Shown here piece after piece: positions 58,701 to 64,000 of a DNA stretch of 64,000 bases. Each line of letters begins with the position of its first letter. Positions within the stretch are counted from its first letter, which is position 1. Both the position numbers and the translations under genes were made by a program. This DNA comes from Desmodus rotundus (taxonomy: Eukaryota > Chordata > Mammalia > Chiroptera > Phyllostomidae), in contig NC_071389.1 in NCBI RefSeq assembly GCF_022682495.2, positions 9,415,199 to 9,479,198 on the forward strand, given 5' to 3'. Below the pieces are notes generated by a model that saw nothing but the letters and a program-made list of their open reading frames with translations, searched no databases and was not told the origin of the DNA.

Positions 58701-58904
58701 AGGGCAGAGTGCGCGCCGAGCATGGATTTCCGAGCGTGGATTTCCGTCTGCGGGAGGAAGCGAGTGGACCACAAACTCAACCCCGGAGGGGCAGGAGGGG
58801 AGAGAAGGGAGCTACCCCAGTCAAATGCCTCTTAGGGGCTAGCACTTGTCTGAGTCTGAGACGAGTCCTTTGCCTTTCTGCCCCCCACCGCAGGAGGGTA
58901 GGAA

Positions 58905-59100
58905 GGTAAGAGAGCGGGTACTGGAGTCAAAGCAATCTGGCCCCGCCTCTGACCACTCATGGCACCTCTAAGCCTCAGTTTCTGTGTCTGTCAAATGGGG
59001 ACAGTAGTCCACAGTGGCTGTGAGGACTAAATGACAACGCCCTAAAATGCTTAGCAGAGCACCAGGCACAAGCTCACCCCAGAAATATTACTATCGGATG
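58905..59100 (+). repeat. MIR element downstream of ATP13A2
   Basis: Forward MIR: CTCAGTTTCTGTGTCTGTCA, AATGGGGACAGTAGTCCAC and AGCAGAGCACCAGGCAC. Confidence 0.6.
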
Positions 59101-59185
59101 GGGGGTGGGTGCCAGCAGCCCCACGACAGGTTCTGCCGGGCATCTGGCTCAGCAGTACCAGGCAGGAAACAGGCACAACCAAGCC

Positions 59186-59393
59186 AGTAAAATAGTGATT
59201 TTATTTGCTACGCTGACAGCGGCTCTGAGTGGGGTTGGTGGCTGCTGTCTCTACGTGGGGTCTCTGAAAAGGGGACAAGAGTGTGACAACCGCCAAGCTC
59301 AGGGCTGGCGGTGGTGTCTCTGGAGACGGAGCCCAGTCTGTGGCTCAGAGGAAAGGAGATCCAGGGTCCAGTGCGCTGGACAGGGTGCACGCA
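59186..59393 (-). other. ATP13A2: ATP13A2 3' UTR
   Basis: About 0.2 kb of untranslated sequence lies between the stop codon and the poly(A) signal at 59200-59205. The end is estimated. Confidence 0.7.
59200..59205 (-). terminator. ATP13A2: ATP13A2 polyadenylation signal (AATAAA)
   Basis: The plus strand reads TTTATT, giving a canonical AATAAA in the minus-strand transcript about 190 nt past the stop codon. Confidence 0.8.
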
Positions 59394-63701
<4,308 letters not shown>

Positions 63702-63839
63702 CTGGGAGGCAGGCAGAAAAGGTTAGCATCACAGGGCCTGGGCGCTGGCTTAGCCTGGGGCAGCCAATCCTTGGCCCACGGAAAGGCAGCAGGAGAGAAT
63801 CAAGTGAAACTTATTAAAGACTTCCTTAATGGGAGACTG

Positions 63840-64000
63840 GACAGAACAGAAGAATGTGGGCTTTGGGGTCGGGCGGACCCAAGTTCAAACTCTGGCTTTG
63901 CTGCTGGGTGACCTTGGACAAGTTATTACAAATCCCCCTAACCTCAGTTTCCTCCCTGTGAAGGAGGCATTAAGCTTCCTTCCTAGGGCTTAAGGAGTAC
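63840..64000 (+). repeat. MIR element running off the window edge, ATP13A2 intron
   Basis: Forward MIR: TGGGTGACCTTGGACAAGTT, then CCTCAGTTTCCTCCCTGTGA. It lies in the intron 5' of the most upstream ATP13A2 exon in the window; 63702-64000 holds no exon. Confidence 0.65.

Overview
This is mammalian nuclear DNA, almost certainly from a bat. Every coding gene is split by GT-AG introns, and old mammalian repeats (MIR, L2, MLT1-like LTRs, a Tigger/MER2-like element, an L1 3' end) are everywhere. Seven copies of a tRNA-derived SINE of the Ves type, typical of bats, are present, some with near-perfect target-site duplications. The species cannot be named from this window.

Layout. 1-11175: no recognisable coding gene; mostly repeats, an orphan CpG island at about 6.06-6.56 kb, an RFX X-box-like palindrome at 9631-9644, a mariner-like MITE at 10578-10705 and a pyrimidine-rich tract at 10868-11042. 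11176-47447 (+): CROCC, encoding rootletin. I could join 37 coding exons into one uninterrupted frame of 2018 codons plus stop. 49530-53134 (-): MFAP2 (MAGP-1), 8 coding exons making 183 codons plus stop, with a non-coding first exon probably in the CpG island near 55.5 kb. 55.75-59.18 kb: intergenic repeats. 59394-63701 (-): the last 13 coding exons of ATP13A2 (596 codons plus stop); the 5' part lies beyond 64000.

The order CROCC, MFAP2, ATP13A2, with CROCC facing the other two tail to tail, matches the conserved block on human chromosome 1p36.13. The three products do unrelated jobs: ciliary rootlet filament, elastic-fibre microfibril component, and lysosomal polyamine-exporting P5B ATPase. 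This is a conserved neighbourhood and not a functional operon.

I found no evidence for an undescribed multi-gene system. The points most worth checking are regulatory or structural: X-box-like palindromes around CROCC (one inside a MIR copy), the orphan CpG island, the MITE 0.47 kb upstream of the CROCC start codon, a 33-bp near-identical pair in two ATP13A2 introns, and an LTR-like block in an MFAP2 intron.
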